A DNA stretch of 64,000 bases, from the NCBI GenBank assembly GCA_020726505.1, contig JAHLEZ010000002.1, positions 5,456,001-5,520,000 of the forward strand, written 5' to 3'. Source of the DNA: Leptodontidium sp. MPI-SDFR-AT-0119 (taxonomy: Eukaryota > Ascomycota > Leotiomycetes > Helotiales > Leptodontidiaceae). Below are positions 36,301-46,045 of the stretch, piece after piece (positions within the stretch are counted from its first letter, which is position 1; every line of letters starts with the position of its first letter). The position numbers and the translations under genes are program-made. The notes under the pieces were generated by a model. That model did no database searches. It worked only from the letters and a program-made list of their open reading frames with translations, and was not told where the DNA came from.

Positions 36301-36840
36301 GGCGACAGTAAAGCTAACGGAGTCCTTAATTAGCTAATCTACTCTAGCTTATTAAGCGGGGGTAAGGCCCTTTATATTGATAGGCTCTAGCGATGTGTCA
36401 AAGAAACACTAAGGCTTGTCCTCTAAGTCTAAGTCGAATCTATTAAAGCTTTCCGGCTCCTCTAAGAGAGTCTCGACTAAAGGGATAGGGGTGTCGGTAA
36501 AGCTTAGCTATACAGGGGCGCTCCTTTCTCTAGAGCTTCGCCGACGAGGGGGAGAGACCGGTAAAGGTAGTAAGATAAGGTTAAGGGGTGTTTAAGGTTA
36601 TTAATCAATTTGTTAATTAGACATACGTTCGAAACAGCGGCGCGCGTCAAGTTACGGCAAGGTAAGTTAAACGCGAAAAAATATTTAACTTTCTCTAGGA
36701 CAGTTTACTACGAGGGCAGAGAAGTGCCTATCTGTCGAATAAGCCAAGGTATTATAGCTCGTTATTAACTTATTATAAGGGCAGGTTAACAAGGCGTAAG
36801 ACTAAGTGAGATATAACGCTTTATAACGAAGGGATGTTAG
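33337..36840 (-). pseudogene. Gypsy copy D gag, protease and reverse transcriptase
   Basis: Minus strand. Reverse transcriptase motifs at about 33350-33720: KYKVLPFGLTNKPATF, FINDIFIEHLDDFYAAYINN (catalytic YLDD changed to YINN), then FLGFIIRVDGVEVD. Protease should lie near 34300-34950. A zinc knuckle at 35299-35340 reads CLYYSKTGY, a stop, then ASDC, with one Cys and the His changed to Tyr. Gag follows to about 36600. Many Trp and Gln codons are stops. Confidence 0.75.
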
Positions 36841-36850
36841 TCTTTTTTTA

Positions 36851-37151
36851 TATTACGACTAACTAAAGGTTAATACGACAAGTAAACTCAAGCTTTATAT
36901 TTAGACCTAAAGCTACGCTCAGAATCAAGAAGAAAAGACAAGGAGGAAAGGAGGGCTCTCCGTAAGGGAGAGCTCGAGTATATATATATAAAGGACCCTC
37001 CTAATAGGGCCTAGCGTAGTCGAGTGCCATTCACGTCAACATGTCGCAGGCTCGCCACCTAGTCTTCCTTATCGGGCTTAGCGCCGTCGCATAGCCAGCG
37101 ATGCTACGAGCCGTGTCGGTTAGAATACGAGGCGCATCGTAGGTCGTAACA
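36851..37151 (-). repeat. Gypsy copy D 5' LTR
   Basis: Starts TATTACGACTAAC (RIP-altered TGTTACGGCTGGC) and ends with an intact CGTAACA, followed by the duplication CTATA. Same length as the left LTR. Confidence 0.88.
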
Positions 37152-37156
37152 CTATA

Positions 37157-38836
37157 CTTCTTCTTATACTTAGAGACGTCTCTTTTAACACTTGTCTTTA
37201 TTATAATAAAACCGGTCATTAGGCTAGCGACTGCCTTAAGCGCCGTAAAGACTAGGTTCTTAATAAGTCGATTTCCTAATTAATCGTCGGCGAGGATTTA
37301 GAGACTAATAAGTTGTTAAAAAACTCTTAAGCCGTAGTAAAAACTTATACTTTAGTATAAGTCACAACTTATAAAAGGACTTAATATTTAATTTCCGTGC
37401 TTTTATTAAAGGATGATAATTCTTAATTAATATTAAACTAAAAAGGAATAAATTCTTTATTAAGACACTTATATATATTAATAATAAAGTTATATTTTTA
37501 GTACTATTAAAACCTCTTTTGTGTACTAACTCGTTAAGTAATTTAATATTTCCTTTATATTCCTCTTTTAACTAATCGTTCTAATTAGTTATAATAATAA
37601 GAAAAGCAAGCTAATTAATACGGCCGTCTTACTTATTTTAACGATTAACCGCCGGCGAATTAACTTCCCTTTTTTAATAATTAACTTAAGAAACACTAAC
37701 GTTTTAATTAGTTAGAAGTTTCTTAAGTATTACGACTTAAAGTAGTTATATATAAAGAACTATAATTAGCTAAAATAGCTATTAAATATACTAGTTTAGC
37801 CGTACTTTAACTAGCGAGTCTTTATTAATATTAATTGTTTTAATAAGTTAATCGTTAAGTCTCACTAGCTTAATATAAAACAAAAGGATACCTTTATAAA
37901 CGTGGATAACTATTATCGAAGGCAAGCTAAGATTATAGCACTTAACGACTCCTTTAAATTAAAGGTCTTTATACGACTTACTATTAACGTCTCGCTAACT
38001 CGACCCTCGAGCTTTATTAGAGAAGTTAAGAAGCGCCTATGTATTATAAAGGATTAATTAAACCCTTTAATATCCCGTGATTTAAGATTACTACTTAAAA
38101 ATAAGAGAGCCCGTGGAGCCTCCCCGGCGAATCACTAACTAAAGGCGCTTATTACAAAGATCTTCCTTATATTAGTAATAATAATATTTATTACGTACCT
38201 CTGACTTAAGAGAGCTAAAAAGAATAAGGTAAAGACCTTCGTGGCGTTAGTATATGAGATCGACTAAGAGCTAACTCAACGTTAGCGAGAGGCCTTAGAC
38301 TAAGTAAGTATCAACTTAGTATTAATAAATAAAGACTTAACCCTAAAGGAGGCCCTAAAGGCTAAGTACGCGTAAGATAACAAACTAATAAGTAAGAAGC
38401 TCTTTATAAAGTATTAAGAGTATACTTCTCTCTTTTTTTAACGAGCCTCTAATAAACTACTGGCACATTACTAAGGCGTAGACTACTAGATTAAGCTTAC
38501 TAAAGAGAACGACTTGTCCTTTAAACCTCTCCGGCGTATAACTAAAGAATAATTATTAGAGACTAAGCGATATATTATTAATAACTTACATAAGGGTTTT
38601 ATTAAGCCCTTTAACGTATTATATACGACCCTTATTTTCTTCGCCAAGAAAGCCGATAGTAGTCTCTAATTATATATTAATTATAAGAAGTTAAATGCCT
38701 TATTAAAGAAGGACTTGTACTTAATCCCTTTAATCGATGAGATAATAGCACGTATTTATAAGGCAAAGGTTTTTATAAAACTTAATATTTAGTAAGCCTT
38801 TCACCGCATTTATATGTCCCTTAAGAGCGAAGACTA
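37157..38836 (+). pseudogene. Gypsy copy C gag end, protease and reverse transcriptase start
   Basis: Resumes copy C after the duplication CTATA (37152-37156). It holds the decayed zinc knuckle (37193-37234), a middle part where protease should lie, and the front of the reverse transcriptase. The stretch just before 38835 aligns with copy D minus-strand sequence near 33690-33740. The DD34E mariner element cuts it at the TA at 38835-38836. Confidence 0.75.
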
Positions 38837-38968
38837 CGGAGCACGCGGTCAAAGGTATTGGTTTTTCAGGGGGGGGGCCTGTAAATATGCCCTGTAGTTG
38901 ACTTATGGCCTGTAATTAGGCCCTGTAATTGTCTTACTCCCTTGTAAGCCCCCTGTAGGAGTCGCTAA
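38837..38968 (+). repeat. Left 132-bp TIR of the DD34E element
   Basis: Contains a G9 run followed by six copies of CCTGTA or CTTGTA at fairly even spacing, ending GGAGTCGCTAA. Mirrors 40927-41058. Confidence 0.9.
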
Positions 38969-39039
38969 TGGTGGCTGGGAGGGGGTTGGGTGGCTTACAC
39001 GTGACTAAAGTGGGATAAGGAGGGGTTAGGAATGCCCTC

Positions 39040-40779
39040 TTGTTATCCACTTCCCCGCTTTTAGCTAGTTTTCAGTGCAAATTCACTCAGATCGCGGGTC
39101 CTTGGATAATCATGGATTTATTTGATAATCTTAGTGACGAAGAGAGTGATTTTTATGATTTTGAGCTCTTTGATCAGCACTTTTCTTACGCAAACGATGA
39201 TTCCGATGATTCCGACGACTTTGCGGGGGATTTTGATAGTGACGAAGAAGATCCAAATGGACCTGATATTAGAGCACCAGAGCTCTCTGATAGCGATTCA
39301 GAAACGGCCTCTATAACATCATGTGAATCAAGAGATTCAAGATCTTCAAACACTTCGCAATTCCTTCACCAACCAAAGCCGATACGACCTCCACTCACGG
39401 TAGCCTCTAGTCAGACTACAATTGAAGCTCTAGAGAGGCTCTCACTTCAAGAGCCTCTTAAAAAGAAGCACAAATACCATACTGTTGGCACACGCATTTG
39501 TGCTTTGAAGTTATTAGACTTTGGTCTAAAATTTGATGAGATTAAGGCGGAAACAGGGGTTCCAAGGGACACGCTGATAAAGATCAAGAAGAAGGCTATG
39601 GATAGGGGATGGAGGCCAGGAACTAAGGAAAATCCTGAAGTTTGGCATGTCAGCGACGCACCTAAATCCGGCCGGCCACGAGCATCAGATCATGTTGTGC
39701 AATTAATAGTAGCAATTGTTACTAAGAATAGCACAACTCGCGGATGGTCCTGTGCCCGGATTGCTGAAGAATTACGGAAAACAGAGGGAATTGCCCCTAA
39801 AGACTGTGTGTCGCCTAGTACGGTTTACAGGATTCTTCGCCGGGAGGGTTACGGAGTATACAAGCGGACTGTCAAACCAGGCCTAAATACAGCACAAAAG
39901 AAAGCCCGGTTAGCTTGGTGCCTTGCCCATAAGGATTGGACTCTTGAGGATTGGAAAGGAGTCATTTTCACAGACGAAACCTCAGTCCAAAAAGGTGGAA
40001 TCAGAGGCCGAAGAAGAGTCTGGCGATTAAAAGAAGAGGCTTATCATCACCACGTAATTACTCGTCGTTGGAAAGGTTTCTCTGAGTTTATGTGGTGGAG
40101 TGCTTTCTCATACGATGATAAAGGGCCATATCATATTTGGGAAAAAGAGACTAAGGAGGAAAAGGCACAATGCAAGGAAGACGTGGAGAATATGAATATT
40201 CGCCGGTATACTGAAGATAAAGCTGCGTGGGAGGCTTATTATAAGTCAAAACATCGCATATCTCGTACTAAACCAATACCGGAATTCAAGCATACACCAA
40301 AATGGGGCCTTGTAGAGGTCAAAAAAGGAAGAGGGGGTATCAATTGGTACCGGTATCAGATGAAGATTCTAAAGGCAAAGCTGATTCCATTTGCACAAGA
40401 TCTTCAAAAAAAGTACCCTTTTAGGAAGATTTATGTGCAAGAGGATAATGCTCCAGCTCATGCCTCAAAGTATCAGCAAGAGGTCTTTGACTTTGCATTT
40501 GTGTATAGGCTACTTTGGCCTGGAAATTCACCTGATCTCAATGCAATTGAGCCTTGTTGGTTCTGGATGAAAAGGCAAACTACGCAGAAAGGCGTAATCA
40601 ACACAGAAAAGGCTCTGAAGGAAGCATGGATTAAGTGCTGGGAGGATATGCCGCAAGAGAAGATACGAGCGTGGATTGAGAGGATTCCAGTACATATTCA
40701 AGAAATCATTAGATTAGAGGGTGGAAATGAGTATTCTGAAGGTAGGAACAAAGGGAAGGAGAAAGTAAGACAGTACTAA
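39040..40779 (+). CDS. Tc1/mariner-family DDE transposase, intact
   Basis: 579 aa, cutting and joining enzyme of the surrounding transposon. A more likely start is the second Met (39112, residue 25), which begins an acidic region MDLFDNLSDEESDF rich in Asp, Glu and Ser up to about residue 110. Residues 145-195 form the first helix-turn-helix, followed by a Tc1-type GRPR motif at 211-214 and a second DNA-binding domain (PSTVYRILRREGYGVYKR). The catalytic triad is D312 (FTDETS), D469 (QEDNAPAH) and E504 (SPDLNAIEPCW), with 34 residues between the last two: DD34E. The spacing of the first two Asp (157) is long, with a Lys/Glu-rich insert at about 345-430. Total length exceeds the usual 340-360 aa of Tc1 enzymes. 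No frameshift or stop. Acts in the nucleus. Confidence 0.92.
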   Translation: MLSTSPLLASFQCKFTQIAGPWIIMDLFDNLSDEESDFYDFELFDQHFSYANDDSDDSDDFAGDFDSDEEDPNGPDIRAPELSDSDSETASITSCESRDSRSSNTSQFLHQPKPIRPPLTVASSQTTIEALERLSLQEPLKKKHKYHTVGTRICALKLLDFGLKFDEIKAETGVPRDTLIKIKKKAMDRGWRPGTKENPEVWHVSDAPKSGRPRASDHVVQLIVAIVTKNSTTRGWSCARIAEELRKTEGIAPKDCVSPSTVYRILRREGYGVYKRTVKPGLNTAQKKARLAWCLAHKDWTLEDWKGVIFTDETSVQKGGIRGRRRVWRLKEEAYHHHVITRRWKGFSEFMWWSAFSYDDKGPYHIWEKETKEEKAQCKEDVENMNIRRYTEDKAAWEAYYKSKHRISRTKPIPEFKHTPKWGLVEVKKGRGGINWYRYQMKILKAKLIPFAQDLQKKYPFRKIYVQEDNAPAHASKYQQEVFDFAFVYRLLWPGNSPDLNAIEPCWFWMKRQTTQKGVINTEKALKEAWIKCWEDMPQEKIRAWIERIPVHIQEIIRLEGGNEYSEGRNKGKEKVRQY

Positions 40780-40926
40780 TAATCTAAAAGGCTAGAATAC
40801 TATGGGAAAATCAATGATTAGGTTGTAAGATTAGTTAAAGAGTCCCTTTAAAGTAAGCCCAACTTTGGAACCCCTCATAGAACCCCCTTTTTAGTCATGT
40901 GACCTTAAATGCCCTCCTAACCCCCT

Positions 40927-41058
40927 TTAGCGACTCCTACAGGGGGCTTACAGGGGAGTAAGACAATTACAGGGCCTAATTACAGGCCATAAGTCAACTA
41001 CAGGGCATATTTACAGGGCCCCCCCCTGAAAAACCAATACCTTTGACCGCGTGCTCCG
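40927..41058 (-). repeat. Right 132-bp TIR of the DD34E element
   Basis: Reverse complement of the left TIR with only a couple of differences (for example CCCCTGTAAG against CCCTTGTAAG). Ends CGTGCTCCG next to the target TA. Confidence 0.9.
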
Positions 41059-41060
41059 TA

Positions 41061-41666
41061 CACGACCTTTCGCACACGATATAACACGTATAAATATAAG
41101 GTCCTTCCCTTTAGCCTTATGAATAATTTAGCGACTTTTTAATAGTTTATTAACGATATCTTAATAAAGTACTTAGACGACTTTTACACCGCTTATATAA
41201 ATAATATCCTTATATATTTATTAACTCTTAAAGAGTACGAGGTTTATATTAAGAAAGTAATAATAATATTATAAGTATACGAACTTTAAGCTAATATTAA
41301 GAAGTCTGAATTTAGTATATAAAAGATAAAGTTCTTAGGATTTATTATTAAAGTCGATGGCGTAAAAGTAGACTTAAAGAAAAATTAATATAATTAAGGA
41401 CTAATAATACGCTAATAATATATAAAGTATATAAAGTTATTTTAGCTTTTATAACTTTTACTACTAGTTTATTAAGGACTATAGTCGTATTATACGACCC
41501 CTTATAATACTTATTAGAAAAGACGTTCCCTTCGTTTTTAATAACACTTATAAGAATACTTAAGAAACTCTTTAGGAAGCCTTTTAATTTGCGCTAGTTC
41601 TTTATTATTACGACCTTACTAAATAAATATAACTAAAGATTAACTCTTTTAACAAAGTCGTCGCTA
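41061..41666 (+). pseudogene. Gypsy copy C reverse transcriptase and RNase H start
   Basis: Reads KYKVLPF-like and FINDILIKYLDDFYTAYINN, then FLGFIIKVDGVKVD and, with a frame change, the RNase H start ALVLYYYDLTK. The expected YLDD catalytic motif is YINN here, both Asp codons being changed by G-to-A. Cut by a 627-bp insertion at the TA at 41665-41666 and resumed at 42296. Confidence 0.75.
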
Positions 41667-42293
41667 CATCAGCAAAAAAAATTGGGCGCAGCCGTCCGCC
41701 TACGGCGCCGGAGGCGCCATTTGGCGCCTAAGTTGCATGTCGAAAATTTTGGGGACAGCTGCACATCATACTAATTCTAATTGGCCGCCGAGGACGCTTA
41801 CGGCGCGGTAGGTGCCAATGGTGCCGTAGGTGGTCCACTTTTTGCAGCGGGGCAATTAAGCGAAGAACATCAAAATGTTCTAAGTCTCTTCTTACGTATC
41901 TACGTACGTACTACCTATGTACGTACTATATACACACGGCATAACACACACACGAATAAGAAGCTAAGGCTAGGGTAAACTTTGCCCCAAAAAAATTATA
42001 TACTAATTATTTTTTTTTTAAAGTGGAAATTCATAGTATAAGAGCTTTACCGAAGCTAGTTTTAAGGACGTGCATTTAAGTGTGCAGCCTTCGGAACGGA
42101 AATATTAAGTGCCGTGTAAACGGCCGCCAAACGGCCGCCAGACGGCCGCCAGCTGGCGAATAGGGGTAAGCGACTGGCTCGTACGGTGCCATTCTGCCGA
42201 TAAGATAATCGACTGGCCCCAAAGGCGGCCGCTGGCGCCGGAAGCACTAATGGCCGATTAGCGAATATTCTGCCAAACAATTTTTTGCTGAAG
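41667..42293. mobile_element. 627-bp MITE-like non-autonomous element
   Basis: Ends are CATCAGCAAAAAA on the left and CTTCAGCAAAAAATTG read inward from the right, flanked by TA (41665-41666 and 42294-42295). Copy D shows the empty site on its minus strand near 26175, and reading across the insert in copy C restores RNase H (VVAT, then KILS). The interior is GC-rich at both ends, with many GGCGCC, GGCCGCC and related short inverted motifs, and AT-rich in the middle. No transposase frame. A TA-target superfamily (Tc1/mariner-like) is the likely driver. Confidence 0.82.
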
Positions 42294-42323
42294 TAAGATT
42301 TTATCTTAACTTTAAGAGGACGA

Positions 42324-42404
42324 TGAAAAGAAGTGATACTTGGTGTGAATGATGATTCTATTGTAAAGGGGATTTCTAGGTCTATATGACTACTCTAGCT
42401 TATC
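42324..42404 (-). repeat. Diverged fragment related to the young Copia LTR
   Basis: Copy C breaks off at 42323. The next bases, TGAAAAGAAGTGATACTTGG, followed by a 23-bp exact match that includes GTGTGAATGATGATTCTATT and then ATTTCTAGGTCTATATGACTACT, match the reverse complement of the last 80 bp of the young Copia LTR with some changes. It is a related LTR in minus orientation, or its end. The other end was not found. Confidence 0.65.
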
Positions 42405-43488
42405 ACGTGTGTATTCGCTTAGGTAGCCGAATTAGGTAAATGTAAGCTCAAACGAGCTCAAACGAGTCTTTACTAAATACAGTTGCTTTCCGGTAGTTTG
42501 AGACGCAGAGCCCAGAGCTTCGTATAACCACTGTTTTAGCCTAGGAAAGCCGTGTATCAGAAGCCTTGGATTCCATGGCTGTAACCTGTGGACGTCAGAG
42601 CTTGTATCAGACGTATGTGGCTTGTTTTAAGCTATTTCCGGCTGATTAGGCCTAGAATAGGTTTTATTGAGTATATAAGCGAGCTTTAAGCGAGGTAGTT
42701 ATATTATAATCTTTATATGTGTGGCAAAAGCTCCTTGGATTAATGGTTCGACGAAGGTAAAGGTCCTTGAAAAGCTTCGGGCTCTTTAATGGGGGCTGAA
42801 GAACTTGTTGTCTTTTCTTGGTCCGATATCTGAGTTGACTTCTGGCCAGTTGCTTCGTGGGTTGTTGGCTATGTCCCTGTCCGTTCTACTCAACGATACT
42901 TCTCGGAATGATGTAGTAGGTGTTGAGGAAAGCTCCGTGAGAATCCCTGGGGCAGCTCTGCAGAGTTTGCTCAAAGTCTCGAATGGTTTTAGTACTCCTC
43001 ACTGAATGTGGCCGGAAATGAGAGTTTGGAATCTTCGTTGCTTCAGCGACGTTGATGCGAGCCTGGAATGGCAACACTCCTACTTGCAGGTTTGTTATGG
43101 TCGAAGAGCCATTGTACCATACTTGAGATATTGTCCATAACTTGCCGTCTCCTGTCATCCCTCAGGTTGCGAAATATGCTACCTCTTGCCTATTAGCACC
43201 GGTGAAAAGCAAGAGAAGTCTTTGTATTCTGGCTTCTCCGACGGGAGGCGTCAGAAGAAGAAGACGTATATGCAGAAGGGGCCTTGACCTGACAGGCGAG
43301 AGACTTTGGACAGAGCTAATTGGGGGTAGCCGACTAACACTCGATCCCTGAAAGGTTCACCAGCTAGGGGTCGTCGGCCGATGGCATGATCAGATCTCTC
43401 GCACGCCGGGCGGGGTTGGCTTTGAGGGTATTGACTTGAGGTCTCAGAGAGCACAGCTCTGATTCCAAAGTGTGTTGTTGGTTCTTCG
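42405..43488. other. Gene-type DNA, no gene recognised
   Basis: Balanced composition. The first 300 bases may be the rest of the LTR-like fragment. From about 42800, plus-strand reading frames (42805-43005 and following pieces) look somewhat protein-like but are broken by stops. They could be the front of the decayed gene at 43489-44566. I cannot name a family. Confidence 0.4.
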
Positions 43489-44566
43489 TTGAGAGATTTC
43501 CCAGACCTCTGCCTACCTTACATAGATCGTTTGATCTCCTCACTGGTTCAAGGTCATGTCGACGGTGCTCTTGAGGTTGGCCTTCATAGGTCGCTGCGCG
43601 CTACTCTGATTGATTCGTCTTTCAGGGTTGATGGCTCTGTCCGGGTGGCGCAGGGAGTACACGGAAGAATGGCTTGTGAAGCAGCCATTCGAAGTTGCTA
43701 CCGTCAAAATCGCCAAAGCAGGTGCAGGTTATGCAGGTATCGGGCTACTAAAATCATGGGAAGAAGTTTTCTACTGGGAAATCATCTAAAGATTGCCGTA
43801 ACGCTCAACTCTATGCTAACCGCTAGAGGACCCCACGACGGCTTCACCCCACAAGAGAAGGTTGCAACATCACAGTTTATTAATATGATTGGGGCTGGGA
43901 TAAGCGACGAGAATCAGCGCAAATGCCGTCTCTGGTGGAGAGATTTGTCTGATATGTAGAATGCAGGTGTATTGTATACTATCCTCTACCGGGACACTAA
44001 GTTCAACTAGTATTGCAAGAAGTTTCCTAGGAGTAAGCCCTCTCCTCAGCAGCTCATAGACACGATTGTGTCTTGGGAAAAGGTCTACTCGAGCCATATT
44101 AAGCAGGTGGAGCTTCGAGCACTCAACTGGACCCGTGGTGACTATTCGGGCAGGACCGACCTCTAACATTCATCTGTTGCTGAGATTCTGAGCATACCTG
44201 ATTTAAGTTGAGACAATAGGTCTAATATGTGGTATTCTAAGAGGGAAGAGACGTCCTGGAAGCTCACAGGCAGCTGCACAGCAACTTCAATAGAAAGCAA
44301 CATGAACCATCTTCTACTAGATGCTTACGTAAGATCGGGGACGAACAAATCCTTTTTCGTTTCACTTCGACCTGGTATCAATACGCTGGTCAGCGTCTTC
44401 CCCGTTGTTCCTGTCGCGGCTGGCGATCTTTTAGGGATATTACCCCAGATAAACCGAAGCCCCTTTTTCTCGAAACTCGGCACCAATCGCTCGATTACGG
44501 GCATAGATGAGGTCCTTATCCCAACTTGCTGCCATGGTCAAGCCAGCAGGAAAAGAGTTGGCTAAG
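43489..44566 (+). pseudogene. Decayed gene of unknown family
   Basis: One plus-strand frame is kept from about 43750 to 44563 with only a few stops (TAG 43957-43959, TAG 44008-44010 and others). It reads like an ordinary globular protein: GFTPQEKVATSQFINMIGAG, ENQRKCRLWWRDLSDM, KFPRSKPSPQQLIDTIVSWE, YVRSGTNKSFFVSLRPGINT, LVSVFPVVPVAAGDLLGI. A piece of upstream coding lies in another frame near 43690-43790 (VATVKIAKAGAGYAGIGLLK), so there is also a frameshift. I believe relatives occur as uncharacterised proteins in other ascomycetes but cannot give a function. The stops are in CAG/TGG-like contexts, so mild RIP or plain decay are both possible. Confidence 0.55.
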
Positions 44567-46045
44567 TCGACCGCGCGAATACCGAGAGGACAACCTGCGA
44601 GGCAAATTCCTTTGAAGCCAATCGATGGAACAGAAGCGATGTTGCCATTACATCCTCCTGGCTGCATCCCACTTCTTCGTCGACAGATTCTTGGAAGACA
44701 GGTCAGTGTGTAAGCTCGTGGAAGATGTAATTTGGAAGAGTTTGCTACGAACGGGTAGTCAAAGCTTGAGAAGGTTCCTGGTCCGCGGCTGGAGTACCAA
44801 GAGCCCCATGTGCCAACACAGATGAGATGAAAAGAGGGCCGAATTGATCTGCATGATTGCAAGTTGGCAATATTAAGTTGAAAGAGACAAACCTGGATGG
44901 AGGTAAGAGTATAGCTCCATGAAGGACTAAAACGTCTCTATACAAACAACTTTCAAAACGTTCACCCTAGCGACGACCGGAGTCGCCGGTTCCGATGACG
45001 CAGGACTCGAAAAGCTACCGAAAGACGGCGTACTTCGCATCCATTATACAGTAGTGGAGAGACCAAGTAACACCGAAGCCACTGGCACTGCTGCATCATG
45101 TCATCTTTCCAAAGAGAGCTCTTTACCGATCGAATGAGCTAAGGGCGGCTTGCTGGTGAACTGTCCCTGACAATCCATAGCGCACTTGGCAGTTTGTGGC
45201 AATGCCAATTTGCAATGAAACCATGAGATCTTATATCGATGTCATGTCAATCAAACCTTGTTGATGTTTGCCTTTTCTCCAAATATGTAGTCAATATTTG
45301 TGGTACATGTAATTATACAGCCTATAAGTGATTTACTTTCAGTAAGTAGCCGTTGAAGGTTTCACTTGTTTTGAACATAGGATACGACCCGTCCAGGCTC
45401 CGCAAAATTAGACGAACATGCCCGGCACCAAAACGCAACTTCTCAAAATGTCTACTTTATACTCGGAGAGCATCAGATGTCTATATTATTATTCCCTCTT
45501 TTGATTTCTACCATATCCATCGCCGCCTTCGGTTACGTAGCTCAGCGGCAACATCCCAGGCAGTTCCCTGGCACAGATGTTTACTTCCGGCAAAATAAGA
45601 ATGTCTTGGCGTTAATCGCCCGAAAAGACCGCCCAGCGCGTGCCTCTGGTGAATAGTATCGCATAGTAGAATCGATACTATTGTAAGTCAATTGAACAAT
45701 CCCTTTTCATCAAGAAGATGTTATGTACCTTATGTAAAGTTATCTTGTCAGCGGTGTTCGCGCAGAATCCTTCCCCTGTCTGCCCAGTCCTTGGTACTGT
45801 AGCTTACATAATCAATGCAAGCTCAACCTCTTCTTCTCAACGTGCGCGCGACCTTTTCCTCCCACCCTCGTTACCATCCTTGGCTCGTCCCCAGACCTGT
45901 CCTCTTAAAATCGATCTCATCTCATCTTATCATCTCATCACCTCGTCGTCGCGAACTGGTCCTCTTCCACATCCTCATCTCAGACCATCGTCAAAGACCT
46001 CACCCCCTCACCTGCGCACAGGAAGCCCCAAAGAAGCCCCAAGCC
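44567..46045. other. Intergenic region, nothing certain
   Basis: Balanced composition. Short frames only (45353-45598, 45718-46059). The last 200 bases are rich in CT and CCTC runs, typical of a fungal 5' leader or promoter, and lead to the ATG at 46046. A box-A-like string (TAGCTCAGCGG, near 45538) is not backed by a tRNA fold. Confidence 0.5.

Larger units (their letters stand above)
23672..37151 (-). mobile_element. Gypsy copy D, full-length chromodomain element, RIP-mutated, split by Tc1 and Copia
   Basis: LTRs of 301 bp at 23672-23972 (3') and 36851-37151 (5'), flanked by the perfect duplication CTATA (23667-23671 and 37152-37156). Without the nested Tc1-like element it is 6,588 bp, a normal Gypsy size. 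Minus-strand order from the right: 5' LTR, gag with zinc knuckle (35299-35340), protease, reverse transcriptase (about 33340-34100), RNase H, integrase, chromodomain (about 24050-24330), polypurine tract (complement at 23973-23990) and 3' LTR. The two LTRs differ by transitions, the right one being far more mutated. It sits inside gag of copy C. Confidence 0.9.
38837..41058 (+). mobile_element. Intact Tc1/mariner-type transposon (DD34E) with 132-bp TIRs
   Basis: A 2,222-bp element flanked by TA (38835-38836 and 41059-41060). Copy D carries the empty site on its minus strand near 33690-33720. TIRs at 38837-38968 and 40927-41058 start CGGAGCACGCGGTCAAAGG and are almost identical over 132 bp. 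Beyond that they keep only loose similarity. A single long transposase frame lies between them with no RIP damage, in contrast to the wrecked Gypsy on both sides, so it arrived after RIP of its host element. It may still be mobile. Confidence 0.93.
21895..42323 (+). mobile_element. Gypsy copy C (plus strand), split by three insertions and 3'-truncated
   Basis: Pieces: 5' LTR 21895-22196, gag 22500-23671, then gag, protease and reverse transcriptase at 37157-38836, reverse transcriptase and RNase H at 41061-41666, and RNase H at 42296-42323. The joins are supported by target duplications and by alignment to copy D. Interruptions are copy D (duplication CTATA), the DD34E mariner element (TA) and the MITE-like element (TA). 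After 42323 the reading continues into unrelated DNA, so the integrase and 3' LTR are missing. All coding parts carry RIP stops. Confidence 0.85.

Noticed and set aside
45530..45600. A tRNA gene (TAGCTCAGCGG box A-like string)
   Set aside because: No matching box B or cloverleaf could be made at the right distance.
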